From Mesorhizobium sp. WSM4306 (GTDB lineage: Bacteria > Pseudomonadota > Alphaproteobacteria > Rhizobiales > Rhizobiaceae): a stretch of DNA of 64,000 nucleotides. Each line of letters opens with the position of its first letter. Positions within the stretch are counted from its first letter, which is position 1. Below the pieces are notes generated by a model that made no database searches, was not told the origin of the DNA, and worked only from the letters and a program-made list of their open reading frames with translations. The stretch is from contig NZ_VFTC01000005.1 of assembly GCF_007003975.1 (NCBI RefSeq), forward strand, positions 166,519 through 230,518, in the 5' to 3' direction. Both the position numbers and the translations under genes were made by a program. Positions 50,083-57,674 of this stretch are shown piece by piece.

Positions 50083-51003
50083 ATGCGATTTGCGGCGGTG
50101 CTGAACCGGGACGGCGGCACCTTGCGGACGACTGATGTTTCCGCTTTTTCGGACCGGATGCGCCAGACGCTTGAGGCGGCTGGCCACACTGTCGATATCG
50201 ACATCGTCGAAGGCAAGGACATTGTCGCCACGCTCGACAAGGTCGCCTCGCGGCGCGGCATCGAGGTGGTGCTGGCCGGTGGTGGCGACGGCACCATTTC
50301 GGCCGCCGCGGCGCGGCTGATGAACAGCAAGAAAGCCTTGGCTGTCCTGCCGGCCGGGACCATGAACCTGTTCGCCCGCGGCCTGGGCATTCCGCAGACC
50401 CTCGACGGAGCCCTGACTTCCTTTGCCGACGGCGAGGTCATCGCGGTCGACATCGCCAGCGCCAATGGCCGGCCCTTCGTGCATCAGTTCTCCATCGGCC
50501 TGCATGCCAGGATGGTGAGGCTGCGCGACACCATGGAGTTTACTTCGCGCCTGGGAAAGATCCGTGCTTCGGCAAAGGCCGCCTGGAGGACGATCAACAA
50601 TCCGCCCGCCATGAAGGTGACGTTGACGGTCGGCGACGCCGAGATCGTGACCCGCATCAGCGGCATCGGCATCTCCAACAACCTGTTCGGCGAGGGTCAC
50701 CTGCCCTATGCCGACAATCCTGCCGGCGGCGTGCTCGGCATCTATGTCACCGTGGCACGGCGGCGCGGCGAACTGGCCAGGGCCCTCTTCGACATGGCGC
50801 GCGGCAGGTGGCGCGACAGCGATCATGTCGAGATCCATCAGGCCGACAAGGCAGTTGTGAAAATCCACACGGGAAGCAAGAAGTTCGGCGCCGTCATCGA
50901 CGGCGAACTGGTCAAGCTGGAGCGCGAAACAGCTGTGCAGATTCACCCTGGCGCGTTGAATGTTCTGGTGCCGGCGCGCGCTGCGCAGGCAAAGGCCGCC
51001 TGA
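50083..51003 (+). CDS. Diacylglycerol kinase family lipid/NAD-kinase-like protein
   Basis: The 306-residue protein has the nucleotide-binding motif 'VVLAGGGDGTISAAAARLM' (GGGDGT at about 66-71), 'ALAVLPAGTMNLFARGLGIP' and 'ISGIGISNNLFGEGHLPYADNPAGGVLGIYV', all standard in the DAGK/YegS family. Members phosphorylate diacylglycerol, sphingosine-like lipids or similar. The ATG at 50083 is preceded by CACGGAGCGGGC. An EcfG-type promoter upstream suggests stress-induced expression, perhaps for membrane lipid adjustment (inference). Confidence 0.87.
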   Translation: MRFAAVLNRDGGTLRTTDVSAFSDRMRQTLEAAGHTVDIDIVEGKDIVATLDKVASRRGIEVVLAGGGDGTISAAAARLMNSKKALAVLPAGTMNLFARGLGIPQTLDGALTSFADGEVIAVDIASANGRPFVHQFSIGLHARMVRLRDTMEFTSRLGKIRASAKAAWRTINNPPAMKVTLTVGDAEIVTRISGIGISNNLFGEGHLPYADNPAGGVLGIYVTVARRRGELARALFDMARGRWRDSDHVEIHQADKAVVKIHTGSKKFGAVIDGELVKLERETAVQIHPGALNVLVPARAAQAKAA

Positions 51004-51029
51004 TGCGAGCGCCGAAGACGACGAGCGCT

Positions 51030-51242
51030 TCAGCCGCCGGCCGGCTGGCTCTGACTGGCGGGCGCGCTCTGGTTGGCGGGCGCGCTGTTGTCGATCTTTT
51101 CGCCATAGATTTCGGCGATGCCCCAAGCGATGAAGGCCAAGAGCAGCGCTGCGATCAGGATGCGCAGCCCATGCCAACCCCAGCGCCCCTGGCGGGCCTT
51201 GTTCTCAGGGATGATCTTGATCATTGGCGGCATTCCCATCAT
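51030..51242 (-). CDS. Small membrane protein of unknown function, EcfG-controlled
   Basis: The 70-residue protein has a basic N-terminal half ('IPENKARQGRWGWHGLR'), one membrane helix 'ILIAALLLAFIAWGIAEIYG' and a short polar, Ser/Ala/Gln-rich tail. Start ATG 51242, 51233 or 51224 are all possible; the protein is the same apart from a few residues. An EcfG-type promoter 52 bases upstream makes this short gene credible. Family not recognised. Confidence 0.7.
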   Translation of the reverse strand: MMGMPPMIKIIPENKARQGRWGWHGLRILIAALLLAFIAWGIAEIYGEKIDNSAPANQSAPASQSQPAGG

Positions 51243-51293
51243 GCGACTGCAGGCGTGGCGGACAAAGCCATGTCTGGCGAAACATGGTCGGGT

Positions 51294-51318
51294 AACGATT
51301 GCTTGCTACAAAAGTTCC
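51294..51318 (-). promoter_or_regulatory. EcfG-type promoter of the small membrane protein gene
   Basis: On the minus strand GGAAC (51318-51314) and CGTT (51297-51294) are separated by 16 bases, the exact EcfG consensus, 52 bases before the start codon at 51242. Confidence 0.78.
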
Positions 51319-51381
51319 GGGTCCCGACGGCAGCGCACAACGCGCTGCACTGCGGATGGGACCTGCAAGCGAGGGGACTTG

Positions 51382-52908
51382 GTGGATAAAAAGGTGGAGA
51401 TGGGTCTGCCGGCCGACGTTCGACGCGCGGTGGCGGCGCCGGAGCGGCTTGCCGTGCTGCACGGGCTCGACGCGATCGACACGGCCTCCGATCCCGACTT
51501 CGATCGCATCACCGGTCTTGCCGCCGCCGTGATGCAGGCGCCAATCGCCTTGGTCACGTTGCTCGATACCGAACGCCAATGGTTCAAGTCCTGTGTCGGT
51601 CTGGACGAGACCGAGACTGCCACCGACACCTCGTTTTGCGCGCACGCCATCGCCGCCGGCGACGAGCCTATGGTGGTGACCGATGCCAGCATTGATCCCC
51701 GCTTCGCCGCCAATCCGCTCGTGACCGGTAAGCATCATCTGCGGTTCTATATCGGCGCGCCCATAGTGGTGGCCGGTGCGCGCATCGGCACCGTATGCGT
51801 ACTCGACCGGAAACCGCATGACTTTCCGTCCCCTGCCGCACTCGATCGACTGAAGGCGTTGGCCAGTCTCGCCGCCAGCCTGTTTACGCTCAAAAACGCC
51901 ACCCGCAGCGGCGCCATCGCCGCCGCAGCTTTGGCGCAGGAGGAAAAGCGCCGCGCCATCGCGCTCGATGCCGCCTCGCTTGCCAGCTGGGCCTGGGATA
52001 TCCGCACCGACATGATCGAGTGCGATGTGCGCCTGTCGGAACTGTTCAATCTGCCGCGCTCGAACCGGTTGCGGGCGCGCGACATATTGGGCGCCATCGA
52101 CCCGCGCGACGTATACCAGACCGAGACGCGCTTTCGCGACGCCCTGACCGGCAGCGACGATTATTTCGGCGAATATCGGGTCAAAGGCTTCGATCCGCCG
52201 CGCTGGATAGCCACCCGCGGCCGCGTCATCGAGCGCGACGGCGAAGGCAAACCGACGCTGATCTTCGGCGTCAACTACGACATATCGGAACGCAAGCTCG
52301 GTGAGGAACGGCAAAGGTTGTTGCTGCGCGAGCTGAACCATCGGGTCAAGAATACGTTGGCCACGGTGCAGGCACTGGCGACGCAGACCGTTCGCCATGC
52401 CCGCCGCCCAAGCGAATTCCTCGAAGCCTTCGGCGCCAGACTGCAGGCGCTGGGGGCTGCCCATAACCTCTTGTCCGATCGCGAATGGCGCGGCATCGGC
52501 ATCCGCGAACTGATGCAGATCGAGGTCAAGCCGTTCGATTCGACCGAACAGCCGCGCATCGCGATTTCCGGCCCGGATCTGCTGCTTTCGCCCGACCAGG
52601 CGGTGGGGCTCGGCCTGATCATGCACGAACTGGCCAGCAACGCGCTGCAATACGGATCGCTGTCAGTGGGCTCGGGAAAGGTCGACGTCGACTGGAAAGC
52701 GCTGGGCAAGAAAGGCGCACGCCGCCTTGTGCTGACCTGGCGCGAAAGCGGCGGGCCGCAGGTCCAGCCTCCGGAACGGCAGGGATTCGGCTCGATCCTG
52801 ATCCGCCGCAGCCTCGCCAAGGTCTTGTCCAGCGAGGTTGTGCACGAGTTCCGTCGGGAAGGCGTGTTCGCGGAAATATCGATGCCGTTGGAAGATTTGC
52901 CGAGCTGA
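51382..52908 (+). CDS. HWE-type sensor histidine kinase with GAF and PAS domains
   Basis: The 508-residue cytoplasmic kinase has a GAF domain (about 20-165, 'FDRITGLAAAVMQAPIALVTLLD'), a PAS domain (about 190-305, with 'GVNYDISERKLG' at its end) and a HisKA_2/HWE kinase core: acceptor His in 'LLRELNHRVKNTLATVQALATQT', then 'GLGLIMHELASNALQYGSLS' and 'WRESGGPQV'. HWE and HisKA_2 kinases are the usual sensors for the PhyR pathway. The GTG at 51382 has GAGGGGAC at 3-10 bases upstream and removes 88 unsupported residues. No own EcfG site was seen. Confidence 0.87.
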   Translation: MDKKVEMGLPADVRRAVAAPERLAVLHGLDAIDTASDPDFDRITGLAAAVMQAPIALVTLLDTERQWFKSCVGLDETETATDTSFCAHAIAAGDEPMVVTDASIDPRFAANPLVTGKHHLRFYIGAPIVVAGARIGTVCVLDRKPHDFPSPAALDRLKALASLAASLFTLKNATRSGAIAAAALAQEEKRRAIALDAASLASWAWDIRTDMIECDVRLSELFNLPRSNRLRARDILGAIDPRDVYQTETRFRDALTGSDDYFGEYRVKGFDPPRWIATRGRVIERDGEGKPTLIFGVNYDISERKLGEERQRLLLRELNHRVKNTLATVQALATQTVRHARRPSEFLEAFGARLQALGAAHNLLSDREWRGIGIRELMQIEVKPFDSTEQPRIAISGPDLLLSPDQAVGLGLIMHELASNALQYGSLSVGSGKVDVDWKALGKKGARRLVLTWRESGGPQVQPPERQGFGSILIRRSLAKVLSSEVVHEFRREGVFAEISMPLEDLPS

Positions 52909-52927
52909 AGCGTCGGGGAGTTCGGGC

Positions 52928-53389
52928 CTAGTCGGCCTCGTCGTCCGGATCGCCCGGCCGCGGTTTGACGTTTTCCTTGTAGATGGCATAGGCCACCAGC
53001 GCGATGATCGGTCCGAGGACAAGTTCCTTGCCGCCTTTCCCCTTGAGAAGCGACGGCAATACGGCAAGGGCCGCCGTGATGCCGAGTGCCTTGAGGTCGG
53101 CATTGCGCCTTCGCGCACGTCTACGGGCGCGCGTGCCGGCCGCCAGTTGGTAGATGAGCAGGATGAGCCCGGCAAGCACCAGGAAGCCGGCCGCGAAGCC
53201 CAGGCAGGCCGCCATCGACCCATAGCGGTCGGCGACCCAGATATAGGCCGCCCCCAGGAGAAATCCGAGCCCGCACAGAGCCGCAACCGCGGCGAGCCCA
53301 TAAACGATTGCCGCCGTGCGCGCGCGGCGCATGGCGGCAATGGCTTCACCCGAGGCCAAAGCAGAAATCAGCGATGCCAGCGTCCCCAT
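52928..53389 (-). CDS. Holin-superfamily-III-like membrane protein
   Basis: The 153-residue protein has three hydrophobic stretches ('AAIVYGLAAVAALCGLGFLLGAAYIWV', 'AACLGFAAGFLVLAGLILLIY', 'LVLGPIIALVAYAIY') and a basic 'RARRRARRRNAD' loop. This resembles the putative actinobacteriophage/phage holin III superfamily found in many non-phage bacterial genomes, often beside DUF883-type proteins. It is 13 bases downstream of the DUF883-like gene on the same strand, so it shares that gene's EcfG promoter. No phage genes are near, so a lysis role is unlikely. Exact function unknown. Confidence 0.75.
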   Translation of the reverse strand: MGTLASLISALASGEAIAAMRRARTAAIVYGLAAVAALCGLGFLLGAAYIWVADRYGSMAACLGFAAGFLVLAGLILLIYQLAAGTRARRRARRRNADLKALGITAALAVLPSLLKGKGGKELVLGPIIALVAYAIYKENVKPRPGDPDDEAD

Positions 53390-53401
53390 CTCTAGCGAAA
53401 A

Positions 53402-53728
53402 CTAGCGCCGGGCGAGAAGCGCGAACAGAAAGCCCACGCCGGCTGCGATGGCCAGCGACGTCACTGGCTTTTCGCGCACATTGGCGGTGATCTGGGCTTC
53501 GATGTCCTTGGCGTTGCCGCGTAGACTGTCGAAGGCAGCCTCACCCTGGGCGCGCAACTGCTCGACGCCTTCGGCGGCGGCGCGCCGCGCCGTTCCGTAG
53601 CCATGCTCGCCGGTCTTGGCCAATTGCTTGGTCAGCTTTTCGATGTCGGCCTTCAACTGCCGGATATCGGCTTCGAGGTCGGCGTTCGTCTGGGTTTCGC
53701 CAGCGGTTTTTCCTGTGGCAGTTGCCAT
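53402..53728 (-). CDS. DUF883/ElaB-YqjD-like membrane-anchored protein
   Basis: The 108-residue protein has a long charged helical region ('DLEADIRQLKADIEKLTKQLAKTGEHGYGTARRAAAEGVEQLRAQGEAAFDSLRGNAKDIEAQI', probably coiled coil) and a C-terminal membrane helix 'PVTSLAIAAGVGFLFALLARR', the ElaB/YqjD/DUF883 layout. In enteric bacteria such proteins bind ribosomes at the inner membrane in stationary phase. Start ATG 53728 has AGGAG 9 bases upstream; the longer frame adds 15 residues over the promoter. It heads an operon with the holin-like gene and has an EcfG promoter 32 bases upstream. Confidence 0.85.
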   Translation of the reverse strand: MATATGKTAGETQTNADLEADIRQLKADIEKLTKQLAKTGEHGYGTARRAAAEGVEQLRAQGEAAFDSLRGNAKDIEAQITANVREKPVTSLAIAAGVGFLFALLARR

Positions 53729-53759
53729 TCCCATAACTCCTTGCGTTTGCGTGGTTTCA

Positions 53760-53784
53760 AACGCCCCACACACTCCAAGGTTCC
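53760..53784 (-). promoter_or_regulatory. EcfG-type promoter of the DUF883-like operon
   Basis: On the minus strand GGAAC and CGTT are separated by 16 bases, the exact consensus. The -10 CGTT ends 32 bases before the start codon at 53728, leaving a short leader. Confidence 0.8.
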
Positions 53785-53869
53785 GAAATCGGAGACCATA
53801 TCCATGAAAGGGTGTTTGCCTGTGCGAGTCCAGCCCCGGCTGGACTGGTTCCCTGCTGGATCAGCGGCA

Positions 53870-54631
53870 TCAGATCAGCGGCCGGCGGCCCTCGCTCAAG
53901 CCCTCCCAGCGTGCGAGGTCCTTCAGCGCCTCCCGGTCGACCACTTCGCAACCGCCGTCGCGCCAGGCGATCAGCTTGCGGTCTATCAGCTTGCGGATCG
54001 TCTTGTTGGTGTGGACCAGAGACAGGCCGAGCGTATCGGCGATATGCTGCTGCGTGATCGGAATCTGCACCGGCGCCTTGCCGTTGAGCCCAACTACCGC
54101 CGCCCGGCTGGCGATGAAGGCGATGAGATAGGCGGTGCGCTCGAGCGCCGTGCGCCTGCCGATGCTGAGCAAATTCTCGTCCAGCATGCGCTCCTCGCGC
54201 GATGCCATCCAGGTGATGTCGTAGGCAAGTCCCGGATGGTTGCGGTAGAGCTCGTGCAGGTTTTCGCGCTCGAATACGCATAACAGCATCGGCGACAGCG
54301 CCTCGATTGAGTGCTGCATCTCACCAAGCAGGCTGCCCTGCAGGCCGATGAGATCGCCGGGCATCGAATAGTTCAGAATCTGGCGGCGGCCGTCCGACAG
54401 CAATTTGTAGCGGAAAGCCCAGCCCGACAGCACCGTGTAGAGATGAGCGCTGTGGCTGCCTTCGACGAGGACGGTCGCACCTTTGTCGACGGCAAGTTCG
54501 CCCTTCTTGAACCTGCTGACGAAGGCAAGCTCCTGCTTCTCGAAGTCCCGGAACACCTGCAACGGCCGGAGCGGGCACTTCTCGCACGGATATTGGCGGC
54601 TGGAAAAGGAACGACCATTCTGGCCAGACAT
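53870..54631 (-). CDS. Crp/Fnr-family transcription regulator with N-terminal CxxC
   Basis: The 253-residue protein has a cyclic-nucleotide-binding-type sensor domain (about 30-150, 'RFKKGELAVDKGATVLVEGSHSAHLYTVLSGWAFRYKLLSDGRRQILNYSMPGDLIGLQ') and a Crp-type helix-turn-helix (about 185-250, 'PITQQHIADTLGLSLVHTNKTIRKL'). Near the N-terminus it has 'YPCEKCPLRPL' with Cys16 and Cys19, but not the full Fnr set of four Cys, so it is not a standard [4Fe-4S] sensor. Start ATG 54631 has GAGGGG 5 bases upstream. A 17-spacer EcfG-like promoter lies 43 bases upstream. Confidence 0.87.
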   Translation of the reverse strand: MSGQNGRSFSSRQYPCEKCPLRPLQVFRDFEKQELAFVSRFKKGELAVDKGATVLVEGSHSAHLYTVLSGWAFRYKLLSDGRRQILNYSMPGDLIGLQGSLLGEMQHSIEALSPMLLCVFERENLHELYRNHPGLAYDITWMASREERMLDENLLSIGRRTALERTAYLIAFIASRAAVVGLNGKAPVQIPITQQHIADTLGLSLVHTNKTIRKLIDRKLIAWRDGGCEVVDREALKDLARWEGLSEGRRPLI

Positions 54632-54673
54632 TTCGACCCCTCTTCGAACGCCTCTTTGCCAGAGGCTGACCGC

Positions 54674-54699
54674 AACGCCTTTGCAAGGGCCGCGGTTCC
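54674..54699 (-). promoter_or_regulatory. Possible EcfG-type promoter (17-base spacer) of the Crp-like gene
   Basis: On the minus strand GGAAC (54699-54695) and CGTT (54677-54674) are separated by 17 bases, within the accepted 16-17 range, 43 bases before the start codon at 54631. It is slightly weaker than the 16-spacer sites. Confidence 0.6.
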
Positions 54700-54891
54700 G
54701 CCGCCAGCGATGCGCATGTCTTTTTTAAATGACAGGATGGCAAATAGCGATCATGACTCGCTGCACTCCAGTGAGGCGAATTCCAAGCTCGCCTGGCGTT
54801 GGAGCAGACCCGGTTAGCGAATTTTTCGGATCAAGGCCACCGGCCGTTCCCCAAAGGCCCGCGATGCGGTTGACTGGAGTCACTGAACCCG

Positions 54892-55299
54892 ATGCTGCAA
54901 GAATTGAGGAGAGATTGCCAGGTGGCCCCATTGCTTGAGGGATTGCGAATTCTTGTCCTGGAGGATGAATTCCTGATCGCCATGGATGTCGAGCAGCTTT
55001 GCCGCGACCATGGCGCCGGCGACGTGGTGATTGCCCGCGACCTGGCAGAGATCGACGAGCAGACGGTCGCCGACAGGTTCGACGGCGTTATCGTCGACTT
55101 GATGCTGAGTGGGACGTCGACGCTCGACTTTGCCGCGCAACTGCGCCAGGCGGGCACGCCCTTCGTCTTTGCCTCCGGCTATTCGGACGCGGACGAGATC
55201 AGGGCGTCTTTCCCCGGCGTGCGACTGGTAACCAAGCCATATTCGGGAGACGATCTCGTCGAGGCGCTGGCGGTGGCCTGCGGCCGCGCGCCAGTCTGA
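54892..55299 (+). CDS. Single-domain response regulator
   Basis: The 135-residue protein is a stand-alone receiver: 'LRILVLEDEFLIAMDVEQL' with the acidic pair, acceptor Asp in 'FDGVIVDLMLSGTSTLDF', 'FVFASGYSDADE' and the Lys of 'RLVTKPYSGDDL'. It has no output domain, so it probably relays phosphate or competes for it, as single-domain receivers do in alphaproteobacterial stress signalling. The first 16 residues before the domain are variable; the start is ATG 54892. It lies between the Crp and ecfG genes. Confidence 0.85.
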   Translation: MLQELRRDCQVAPLLEGLRILVLEDEFLIAMDVEQLCRDHGAGDVVIARDLAEIDEQTVADRFDGVIVDLMLSGTSTLDFAAQLRQAGTPFVFASGYSDADEIRASFPGVRLVTKPYSGDDLVEALAVACGRAPV

Positions 55300-55350
55300 A
55301 ATGCCTTCGATCGGTACTTGAGAGCCCGAGCCCGCAAAACAGGCTCGCTC

Positions 55351-55902
55351 TCAGGCGGCGTTTGAGCCCGTGACCTGCGACGAGATGGCATCGGGCCCAT
55401 ATTCGTCTTCGCCGGAGATTTTCAGGATCTCCTGCAGCCTTGTGCGGGCACGGCTGACCCGGCTCTTGATCGTTCCGACCGCGCAGCCGCAAATCTCGGC
55501 GGCCTCCTCATAGGAAAAGCCGGAAGCGCCGATGAGGATGATGGCTTCGCGCTGGTCCTCGGGCAATTGCTCGAGCGCGCCGCGAAAATCCTTGAGATCG
55601 AGCTGGCCGTGCTGGGCCGGATGAACGGCGAGCCTGGCGGTCATGATGCCGTCGCTGTCCTGCACCTCGCGGCCGCGCTTGCGCATCTGCGAATAGAACT
55701 CGTTGCGCAGGATGGTGAACAACCATGCCTTGAGATTGGTGCCCGGCTGGAAGCTCTCATGCTTGTCCCAGGCCTTGACCAGCGTCTCCTGCACCAGATC
55801 GTCGGCCTTGTCGGCATTCTGCGTCAGCGACACGGCAAAGGCCCGCAGGCTCGGGATCGAGCCGAGCAGATCGGTCTTGAACCCTTCTGAGACAGCTGCC
55901 AT
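55351..55902 (-). CDS. ecfG: General stress response sigma factor EcfG
   Basis: The 183-residue ECF sigma factor has sigma-70 region 2 ('IPSLRAFAVSLTQNADKADDLVQETLVKAWDKHESFQPGTNLKAWLFTILRNEFYSQMRKRGREV') and region 4 ('LEQLPEDQREAIILIGASGFSYEEAAEICGCAVGTIKSRVSRARTRLQEIL'). The 'NLKAWLFTILRNEFYS.MRKR' stretch is characteristic of the EcfG group. It directs RNA polymerase to GGAAC-N16-CGTT promoters when freed from NepR. It starts 3 bases after the nepR stop, and the adjacent nepR and phyR genes complete the module. Confidence 0.95.
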   Translation of the reverse strand: MAAVSEGFKTDLLGSIPSLRAFAVSLTQNADKADDLVQETLVKAWDKHESFQPGTNLKAWLFTILRNEFYSQMRKRGREVQDSDGIMTARLAVHPAQHGQLDLKDFRGALEQLPEDQREAIILIGASGFSYEEAAEICGCAVGTIKSRVSRARTRLQEILKISGEDEYGPDAISSQVTGSNAA

Positions 55903-55905
55903 GCC

Positions 55906-56100
55906 TCAGTCTTTCTTCTGCGCGGGTTCGGCCTGTTCCAGTTGCCTGAGCAACTGGGCGAAGCGATCCGGCACATTGTCGGAGACCAGCTCGTCATAAT
56001 ATTGTTTGAGTTTGCGGCCGATTTCCGAATTCGCCCCGAGCGGGTCACCGGAATTGGCCCGGCGCCTGTCAGCGGCGCCAGCCAGTGTTTCTTTATTCAT
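55906..56100 (-). CDS. nepR: Anti-sigma factor NepR
   Basis: The 64-residue protein has the NepR core 'IGRKLKQYYDELVSDNVPDRFAQLLRQLEQ', the amphipathic helices that grip EcfG or the sigma-like half of PhyR. The N-terminal 28 residues are polar and variable, as is usual. NepR keeps EcfG inactive until phosphorylated PhyR displaces it. It precedes ecfG in a two-gene operon controlled by an EcfG-type promoter 92 bases upstream, giving positive feedback together with more anti-sigma factor. Confidence 0.95.
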   Translation of the reverse strand: MNKETLAGAADRRRANSGDPLGANSEIGRKLKQYYDELVSDNVPDRFAQLLRQLEQAEPAQKKD

Positions 56101-56191
56101 GTCCTCATTTCGCCCTTAAATTCCAGCGCCCTAGCCGCCCTATTACACAACGCAAAGCGGCCCCCCTCGTCTGGTTGCCCATCGCCCCACA

Positions 56192-56216
56192 AACGTCGTC
56201 CTTGGAGATTCGTTCC
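56192..56216 (-). promoter_or_regulatory. EcfG-type promoter of nepR-ecfG
   Basis: On the minus strand GGAAC (56216-56212) and CGTT (56195-56192) are 16 bases apart, an exact match. It lies 92 bases from the nepR start, back to back with the phyR promoter. Confidence 0.85.
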
Positions 56217-56225
56217 ACAGCCCTC

Positions 56226-56250
56226 GGAACTTTTTCATAAAACCCGCGTT
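56226..56250 (+). promoter_or_regulatory. EcfG-type promoter of phyR
   Basis: GGAAC (56226-56230) and CGTT (56247-56250) are 16 bases apart, an exact match, 71 bases before the phyR start. Only nine bases separate its -35 from that of the divergent nepR promoter. Confidence 0.85.
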
Positions 56251-56320
56251 GTTTGCAGGGGCTTGCAATCAGCTTGACCTGGAATCTATGCAATTACGTC
56301 ATCTGAGGGAGACGTCTATC

Positions 56321-57115
56321 ATGAGCCTTTCCGCAACCATTGCTCCGCACCTGCCGTTCCTGCGCCGCTTCTCGCGCGCCGTTTCGGGATCACAGGAGAG
56401 TGGCGATGCGCTGGTCGCCGCGATGCTCGAAGCCATCATCGCCGACATCGACATCTTCCCCGAAGCGTCGAACGACCGCATCGCGATCTACAAGGTTTTC
56501 GCCAAACTGTTCACCTCCATTGCCATCCGCGTTCCGCAGGAGCAGGCGCAATCGGCATGGGAGCAGCGCGCCGCCGCCAATCTCAACGCCATTGCGCCAC
56601 TGCCACGCCAGGCCTTCCTGCTGGTCGCGGTCGAAGGCTTCAGCGAAGACGAGGCGGCTGAAATTCTCGATGTCGACGCCAGGGAATTCTCCGAACTGCT
56701 TGCCCAGGCGAGCAACGAGATTTCCCGCCAGGTGGCGACCGACGTGCTGATCATCGAGGACGAGCCGCTGATCGCCATGGACATCGAGGAAATGGTCGAG
56801 AGCCTCGGCCACCGTGTCGTCGGCACGGCCCGTACCCATGCCGAGGCGGTGGCTATGTTCGGCAAGACAAGGCCGAAGATGGTGCTGGCCGACATCCAGC
56901 TTGCCGACGGCAGCTCGGGCATCGATGCGGTCAACGAGATCCTGTCGTCAACCTCTGTGCCCGTGATCTTCATCACCGCCTTCCCCGAGCGTCTGCTGAC
57001 CGGCGAGCGGCCCGAACCCGCTTTCCTCGTCACCAAGCCGTTCAATCCGGACATGGTCAAGGCGCTGATCAGCCAGGCGCTGTTCTTCGACCGGCAGGCC
57101 AAGGCCGCCGCCTGA
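56321..57115 (+). CDS. phyR: Response regulator/anti-anti-sigma factor PhyR
   Basis: The 264-residue protein has an N-terminal sigma-factor-like domain (about 5-130: 'LPFLRRFSRAVSGSQESGDALVAAML' and 'LPRQAFLLVAVEGFSEDEAAEILDV') and a C-terminal receiver (about 140-258) with 'VLIIEDEPLIAMDIEEMVESLGH', acceptor Asp191 in 'KMVLADIQLADGSSG' and the Lys of 'FLVTKPFN'. When phosphorylated, the sigma-like half binds NepR and releases EcfG. The start ATG 56321 removes 24 residues from the longest frame, which would cross the promoter, and has GAGGGAGAC before it. Divergent from nepR-ecfG, the standard arrangement. Confidence 0.96.
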   Translation: MSLSATIAPHLPFLRRFSRAVSGSQESGDALVAAMLEAIIADIDIFPEASNDRIAIYKVFAKLFTSIAIRVPQEQAQSAWEQRAAANLNAIAPLPRQAFLLVAVEGFSEDEAAEILDVDAREFSELLAQASNEISRQVATDVLIIEDEPLIAMDIEEMVESLGHRVVGTARTHAEAVAMFGKTRPKMVLADIQLADGSSGIDAVNEILSSTSVPVIFITAFPERLLTGERPEPAFLVTKPFNPDMVKALISQALFFDRQAKAAA

Positions 57116-57158
57116 CATAGTCTCCAACGTTTCGCCGCATCCCGCGGCGTTGGCAAGC

Positions 57159-57200
57159 ACTGGCGATCGCCCACTCGGCTATCGCCAGTTGTCTTTCTCT
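57159..57200 (+). terminator. Terminator downstream of phyR
   Basis: ACTGGCGAT (57159-57167) pairs with ATCGCCAGT (57181-57189), followed by a T-rich tail (TGTCTTTCTCT). It lies 44 bases after the phyR stop. Confidence 0.7.
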
Positions 57201-57286
57201 CCATGCCGCTTACGTGGTCGGGCTCGCGTGCCTGAATCATTCGCGTCCGGGGCCCCTTCCAAAGGCTGTCTTTTTCGGCAAAGGGT

Positions 57287-57311
57287 GGAACAAACACCAA
57301 CCAACCACGTT
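57287..57311 (+). promoter_or_regulatory. EcfG-type promoter of the DUF1328-like gene
   Basis: GGAAC (57287-57291) and CGTT (57308-57311) with a 16-base spacer, 30 bases before the ATG at 57341. Confidence 0.8.
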
Positions 57312-57340
57312 TTTATCTCAGCATCGGAAGGAGACGGATC

Positions 57341-57508
57341 ATGCTTTACTGGGCGCTCGTATTTCTCGTCGTGGCGATCATCGCCGGCGCGCTTGGTTTC
57401 GGCGGTATCGCAGGCACCTCCGCCGGCATCGCGCAAATCCTGTTCTTCATCTTTCTCGCCTTCCTCATCATCTCGCTTCTGGCCGGCCTGTTCAGGCGGG
57501 CGTCGTAA
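57341..57508 (+). CDS. DUF1328-family small membrane protein
   Basis: The 55-residue protein, below the usual size limit of gene callers, reads '[53 protein letters not shown]', two membrane helices joined by a Gly-rich turn, the typical DUF1328 (YtjA-like) sequence. GGAAGGAG lies 7 bases upstream of the ATG. Family members are widespread stress- or envelope-induced membrane peptides without known mechanism. The EcfG promoter 30 bases upstream fits that. Confidence 0.9.
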   Translation: MLYWALVFLVVAIIAGALGFGGIAGTSAGIAQILFFIFLAFLIISLLAGLFRRAS

Positions 57509-57564
57509 GACCGGGTAGCGAGCCAAACACTGGAAGCCGCACCCCTCAAACGGTTTCCAGCCAC

Positions 57565-57600
57565 CGCCGGGCGGTGTCCTTCAAGGGACACCGCCCGGCG
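57565..57600. terminator. Hairpin terminator after the DUF1328-like gene
   Basis: CGCCGGGCGGTGTCC pairs perfectly with GGACACCGCCCGGCG around TTCAAG (15-base arms). The T-run is weak (GACCTGTTTC), so termination may be partial. It separates the gene from the next EcfG promoter. Confidence 0.65.
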
Positions 57601-57623
57601 GACCTGTTTCAGGGCTTATTTCA

Positions 57624-57648
57624 GGAACTCATTTCAAAGTGAATCGTT
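57624..57648 (+). promoter_or_regulatory. EcfG-type promoter of the HWE kinase gene
   Basis: GGAAC (57624-57628) and CGTT (57645-57648) with a 16-base spacer, 27 bases before the kinase ATG at 57675. Confidence 0.8.
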
Positions 57649-57674
57649 CAGCTTGGGTGGCGGACAGGTGACTG

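Noticed and set aside
52928..53389. A phage-lysis (holin) interpretation of the membrane protein
   Set aside because: No other phage genes are present, and the gene is in an operon with a DUF883-like protein under an EcfG-type promoter.
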